Assembly: GCA_024362935.1 (NCBI GenBank)
Contig: JANCRA010000003.1
Location: 47,777,844-47,841,843 of the forward strand
Direction: 5' to 3'
DNA length: 64,000 nucleotides
Origin: Setophaga petechia
Taxonomy: Eukaryota; Chordata; Aves; Passeriformes; Parulidae
Below are positions 58,898 to 64,000 of this stretch, one piece after another. A program made the position numbers and the translations under genes. The number at the start of each line of letters is the position of its first letter. Position 1 is the first letter of the stretch. The notes below the pieces were generated by a model. It had not been told where the DNA came from. It saw only the letters and a program-made list of their open reading frames with translations, and did not search any database.

Positions 58898-60794
58898 AGG
58901 ATCAATGTCCAATCCTGGGAACGAACGGGAGAAAACATCTATTAATATCGCTGAGAGGGTCTCATCTCCTCACAAAGCACCAACTGCCAATTAGGAAATA
59001 TTTGGGGAAGCTTGTTTCTATACAGCAGAATCTATTTGGGTGATGGCCAGTAAAGCCAATTAAGAGACAGGATGCAATTAAATGTGGTTTAATATTAAGC
59101 CATGGAACACGACAGTAATTAAAAGCAAGGTGGTGATGGCAAATGGGGAAAAGCTGGGTCCGGACAGAGAGCTGTCCACCCAGTTCCCTCCTCCACTGAT
59201 GCTGTTCCTAACACCTTAAAAATTCCCATCAAACCTCCAAAATCTGAAGGCTGGTCCAGGGCACAGAGCAGAAATAACCCCCGGCCTGTGACTGCCTGCA
59301 TGTTGATACAGGCAGGCTGTTCCAGTTTCATTTTCTGAGACAATTAGGCAAAAGAAAAATAAAAAGTCCACCTACTCAGGTGAAAAGAAAACCTGGGCTA
59401 TTAAGCAGAGACCTGCCAACATTAATAAATTAAATACATGCAAATCTCTGTGCAGGTTGGAACCTGGCTGCCCACTGCTCTTGTCATTCCCTATAGTTGT
59501 ATTTATAAAAGTTGTGGGCATTGAATACCAAATCACAATGGGCAGACGGGCCCCAAAGATACATTCATGGCAGGAAAAAGAAGCCTGGGCTTCCTGAGTT
59601 ATCCAGCGCCCAGTTTTTAATTAAGAAATTCTGCAGTCTACAGCTTGGAGGACCAAGGCTGAGACAGGATATGGCTGGGTGATACCAACCTACAGACATT
59701 AAAAATGTCAGTGTAAATGAGTGATAGTGGAGTAGATTTAATGAAGTCTGTCTCTGAGCACCAGAAACAGCAGCAAAGGACAATTACTTTCATTCAATGG
59801 TATTTACAAAATGGTCAAATTCCATTTATTGGCAGCAAAGAGCTGATCTTTTTATCAGCATCCACCTAGGATGGGTTTGCTCTTCCCCGCAATCAGGATT
59901 CAGGCTGTAACTCCCCTCAATTGACACTGGTCTGCCACTTTTGAGGCTTTTAATTAAAGCTCCTACTGCTTTGGCAGTGATTAGAACAAAGCTCCCGAAT
60001 TACAAGAACTGTTCATTTGATATGGTTTAATCAAGCTGATAATTAGATTATCTATTTGAAATAAGCCCAATGTGTTTTAATTGCCTTACTTATATATGCA
60101 TTAACTAAGGGAAATTCAGGAATTGAAACCCGCTGGGGTTTGCACGGTGCTTTTTTAGATGTCATCCTCTTGGCAATGTGTTTTTGGGGTGACTGAGTTC
60201 CTCCACTCCCTTAAACAGGGTATATCCCATGGCTGGTGCCCCAGGAGGAGAGCTTGGTGGGGAACAAACACTTATATGTGTCTACATTTTTCTTATTAGA
60301 AAATCAGGCTCTGGGAATTAGGAGGATCAAGTCAGACAGAATTTCCTGCAGAACTGAACTGAATTGAATTGAACACTAAACTGACCACATGCAACCTCTG
60401 GAGTTTGGAAGAGGAGTACAATTTTTAAAAATGGATCAGGCAGAGCAGGATTTGGCAGAGGCAGAACAGGTATCCTGCATTCAGAATGTGCCCTGGGGAG
60501 GACAACTCTTCCCAGGCTATATGGACCAGTGATTTCCTTGCAACTTTCATCCTATTTTCTACTGTCCCTACTGAGAGACTCAGCCTCTGGTAAAAATCTG
60601 AAAATAAAAACCATGGTTTGCCTTAAACCCAGCATCAGGCACCTTGTTCTTCTCAGGTTTCCACAGGCAGGAGCCTGACCCAGCCTAGCACCACACATCC
60701 TGGGGGATTTGTGTTCTCATGATTTGGTGTAACTGCTAAAAACTGGGTGCTGTAGCTGTGACTGTTCATGCCATAGATGCTCTAAAGTTAGGAA

Positions 60795-61198
60795 AAGGCT
60801 GGGAGAGACTAAAGGAAGGGGGTGCAAGAGAACAGGGATTGTTCAACCTGGAGAAGCTTTGAGGTGGCCTAACTGTCCATTCCAGCAGCTGAAGAGGCCT
60901 ACAGGAAAGCTAGAGAGGGCCTGGAGTGACAGGACAAGGGGGAATGGCTCCACCCTGACAGAGGGGTGGGTTAGATGGCATATTAGGAATAAACTCCCTG
61001 TGAGGGTGGTGAGACCCTGACACAGGCTGCCCAAAGAAGCTGTGCCTGCCCCATCCCTGGCAGGGTCCAAGGCTAAGTTAGATGGGGCTTGGAGCAACCT
61101 TGGATAGTGGAAGGTCTCCCTGCCCATGGCAGGGGGTGGAACTGTTTGAGCTTTAAGATCCCTTCCAACCCAATCCATTGCAGGATTCCATGATTCAG
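60795..61198 (+). mobile_element. CR1 fragment
   Basis: Sense CR1 of about 400 bp with an intact 3' end: 'aacagggattgttcaacctg', 'gagggcctggagtgacagga', 'aagaagctgtgcctgcccca', 'ggcttggagcaaccttgg', 'cccatggcagggggtggaac' and 'attccatgattca'. Confidence 0.93.
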
Positions 61199-61778
61199 TG
61201 CCAGCACCTATGGAACAAAACCTATCCTCAGAATGGACTACTCAGAGGTTTTTCCACACCTCCACAATCACCTGCACTGCATGGATTGCTTTGTGAGGGG
61301 GATGCCCCTGTTCCCAGCTCACCTGGGATCCAGCAATCTCTCCTCTTCCCTCAGCACAACACAGAGACAGAGCTTTTGAACACAGCTCAAACTCAGCCCT
61401 CTGACAGGCAAATGCAGCATTCCTCAAAATTAGAGTCCTGCCGAGCTTCCTTCCAGCGAGTATTGTGCTCCTGCCAGCTGGGAAGGGAGAATGGCAGAGC
61501 TCTTCATCCTCTCTCCACCTTTGTACTGCTTCACAAAGCACAGAAAAGCTGCCTGTGCCCAGAAGCCTCCAAGAAAGTGCGAGACAATGTGAAGAACTGA
61601 AAGATACTTAAATCAGAACCACCCATTTATTGCTCGTGGCTGAGGAACTGGATTAATGGTGAGAAGACATTGAGGTGTTGGAAATTAAAGTTTCAAGCAG
61701 CTCAGTCTATCCAGCTGCACGCAGAGTCCACCAAGCACTTTAAAGCTAGCTGGAATTGCTGCCTCCTTATCATACAAA

Positions 61779-61953
61779 TCACAGAATGGTTTGGATTGGA
61801 AGGGACCTTAAAGCTCATCCCATTCCAACTCCCTGCCATGGGCAGGGACACCTTCCACTGGCCCAAGTTGCTCCAAACCCCATCCAACCTGGCCTTGAAC
61901 ACTTCCAGGAACGGGACAGCCACAGCTTCTCTGGGCAACTCCTTCCTCAAACC
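61779..61953 (-). mobile_element. CR1 fragment
   Basis: Antisense CR1 3' end: 'aatcacagaatggtttggat', 'aagggaccttaaagctcatc', 'gttgctccaaaccccatcca' and 'cttctctgggcaactcctt'. Confidence 0.92.
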
Positions 61954-62880
61954 AGACTGGTTCTGAAAAACCATCTTTCTAGCTGCTGAACCCAAACCAG
62001 ATCAGAGTAAAGAAAAATTAAAACCACTTCTAGTTTCGTGCTAGAATAAAACCATTACCCAAACAGCAAACTCAGGAGAGAGTTGATGCCTCATTAGCAG
62101 GAAAAGAAGCAAGTGGGATAACAGCTGCATGTTCTGTAATCATGCAGCTGCAGCATCTGTCTCTCTCTCTCCAGCACTTGATTGCAAGTGAAATTAGAAG
62201 AAACTAGTCTGGGACTACCCCTTCAAGCCCCATTTCCTCTCCAGAGCTTCACTACGGAGATGCGCGCGTTCCAAGAGACGATGCCAAAAGCACAGAAATT
62301 AAAGCTTTTAAAGCTCCTAATCCATTTGGCACTTCAATAACACACAAAGAGTTACGACAACACCAATCCTCCTCTCCACGCACGGCACCACTCCGATGAC
62401 TCTCAGCCCCATCTACTTGAATCCTGTCTATCCATTTCCATTGGAACAGCTTCTGCTGTGACAACAGCCCTACAACTGTGAGTATCTGGAGGATTGGCTC
62501 CTTCCTCCCTGCTGCTTTTGCAGGCGAGTAATTCCCAGCGCTCTAAGGAACGTGCTGCATGGAAGAAGCCTTGCAGGAGCTTTGGGAAATCCGGATAAAT
62601 CGCAGCAGCATCAGGTATCCCAGGCTGAGTTCCTTGAATGCTATGCACGTCCTGTCAGTGGAAACATCGCCTCCCTCTCAAACATTCAGAAAATCTGTAG
62701 CTGTTGGAAGCTACAGTTTGTCTTCCCAGGGTCCAGTCCTGATTTTTCTCCTGAGATCCATTGAAAGCTCCATCATTCACATGCTCTGGAGGAAACTGTT
62801 TATACAGAGCTCATTAGGCTGCAGCAAGGGCTGGCTTCTCTCACTCATCAGCATAGCTCTGACCACTGTACCAGAGCGGG

Positions 62881-63093
62881 GTTAAATGGGATACTGGGAA
62901 GAAATTCTTCCCTGTGAGGGTGCTCAGGCACTGGCACAGGTTGCTCAGAGAAGCTGTGGCTGCCCCTGGATCCCTGGAAGGGATGGATGGGGCTTGGAGC
63001 AACCTGAAATAGTGGAAGGTGTCGCTGGCCATGGCAGGGGGATGGATCTTTAAGATCCCTTCCAATTCAAACCATTTGAGGATTCTATGATTC
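62881..63093 (+). mobile_element. CR1 fragment
   Basis: Sense CR1: 'gaagaaattcttccctgtga', 'cagagaagctgtggctgccc', 'ggcttggagcaacctgaaat', 'cttccaattcaaaccatttg' and 'gattctatgattca' at the 3' end. Confidence 0.92.
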
Positions 63094-63607
63094 ACTGCCA
63101 GCAGCTCCTGAAAAGCCATGCAGACACGCAGCCTCGACAGCTTCCAAAAGGCTCATAAAAAGGGATGTGGGGCAACTCCGGCACAGCCGAGAGGATCTCT
63201 GGGAGCTGTCCCGGACTGGGCTCTGCTTCACTCCCTGCTCCAACGCCCGTAATTATCCCCCGGTTGCGAAAGCCTGTGTGTGCTCCACCACCCGGCTGGG
63301 AGCTCTGCAGCCCGTGTGTGGCCGTGATAAATCACAGACAACTGCAGTGAGAGCCCGGGGCTCCACTCCCCGAGTGCCGAATGTGTCCGACAGGGAGCGA
63401 ATCCGGCCGGGCGCAGCCTGACCCGCGCTGCCCGGAGCCACAGCTGGGAACACCCCCGAGGAGCTCCCCGGCTGATTCCTTGGGAAGGTCTGGCTCAGCC
63501 TCGGTTATCTGGTTTCAGATCTTGCCTAGTGGCAGTGCTCTGTCTGGGGAAGCCAAAATTACATTTCTCTGGCTGTTCTCACATTCTCCGCAGCCTCAGC
63601 AAGCGGC

Positions 63608-63800
63608 ATTCTCAGGGAAGAGGAAAGGGGAAAAAACAGGGGAAAAAGCAGAGGGGGGAAAAAGAAGAGCAGGATAAAAAGAAAGGGAAAAGAAATGGGG
63701 AGTGCAAAGAAATGGGGAGTGCAAAAGTGGGGGGAAAATTGAAAAAGTGGGGGGAAATGGGAGTGAAAATGGGGTGGGAAAAGAAGGGACGAAATAAGGG
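63608..63800 (+). repeat. Purine-rich GGGGAAAA-type degenerate tandem tract
   Basis: About 190 bp almost entirely A and G on the given strand, with repeated GGGGAAAA and GGGGAGTG units. An 18-bp near-exact duplication (AAATGGGGAGTGCAAA) lies at about 63693-63727. Several G-runs of four to six could allow a G-quadruplex or triplex. Confidence 0.8.
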
Positions 63801-64000
63801 AGAAAGTGGGAAAACACCAGTGGAATTGAACAATGTACAAGCGTGGGGGAGAGTCACAGGGTATTTCCTCAAAATCCACAACAGGGCAGGTTGTTTGGGC
63901 AATTAACACAACCCTGGGAAAAGCACATCTTTCTCAAAGGCACCGGCTTTCCCTTTCCCTTCACCGATGGTAAGAAGCTGCAACACTGTGTCACGTTGCC

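Larger units (their letters stand above)
58915..64000. other. BAHD1 upstream/first-intron DNA
   Basis: No coding exon recognised in 5 kb upstream of the first coding exon. It holds three CR1 copies, an A/T-rich unique block at about 59780-60120 with homeobox-type TAAT motifs, a moderately CpG-rich stretch at about 63160-63480 that could be a promoter, and a purine-rich tract at the right end. The BAHD1 5' UTR exon could be in the CpG-rich stretch or beyond the window; no donor was fixed. Confidence 0.45.

Noticed and set aside
58898..58912. BAHD1 start five codons further upstream
   Set aside because: That codon is TTG; the first ATG in the exon is at 58897 and matches the family N-terminus MTHxRxK.
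1..64000. A new multi-gene defence, biosynthetic or mobile system
   Set aside because: All recognised genes are single-copy vertebrate genes in conserved order; nothing suggests a functional cluster.

Overview
The window is animal nuclear DNA, almost certainly from a bird. Genes have GT-AG introns and CpG-rich promoters, and the DNA between them carries about twenty fragments of the CR1 retrotransposon with the 3' end typical of birds. I recognise six protein-coding genes. Their order matches the vertebrate BAHD1-CHST14-CCDC32-RPUSD2 block (human 15q15.1, read here in reverse), with two extra genes that I do not recall from the human locus. Gene names rest on recalled family sequences and reconstructed splice sites; no database search was run.

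Left part (1-13.7 kb) is dense. RPUSD2 (minus, 3 coding exons, 523 aa) encodes an RluA-type pseudouridine synthase. PCMTL (minus, 7 coding exons, 245 aa) encodes a PCMT1-like protein L-isoaspartate methyltransferase. It shares a bidirectional CpG-island promoter with CCDC32 (plus, 3 coding exons, 174 aa). That promoter holds a three-copy 32-bp tandem repeat in which every copy carries a CCAAT box.

Middle (13.7-33.4 kb): a single-exon GPCR of the prolactin-releasing-peptide receptor family (PRLHR2-like, plus, 361 aa) has a CpG island with a good splice donor 1.2 kb upstream, probably its untranslated first exon. About 11 kb of non-coding DNA follows. Then comes single-exon CHST14 (minus, 358 aa), dermatan 4-O-sulfotransferase, with a GC-box promoter hemmed in by CR1 copies.

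Right part (33.4-64 kb): roughly 10 kb of gene-free DNA with small tandem duplications and candidate regulatory motifs. BAHD1 (minus, 6 coding exons, 835 aa), a heterochromatin/gene-silencing factor, fills 46.6-58.9 kb. Beyond its first coding exon lies 5 kb of upstream or intronic DNA with three CR1 copies, a candidate conserved non-coding element and a G-rich purine tract.

The genes do not form a pathway; they are neighbours through conserved synteny. I found no CRISPR array, tRNA, rRNA, prokaryotic operon or viral gene, and no convincing new multi-gene system. The most notable items are the two extra genes (PRLHR2-like and PCMTL), the CCAAT-box minisatellite promoter, and the possible alternative C-terminus of PCMTL.
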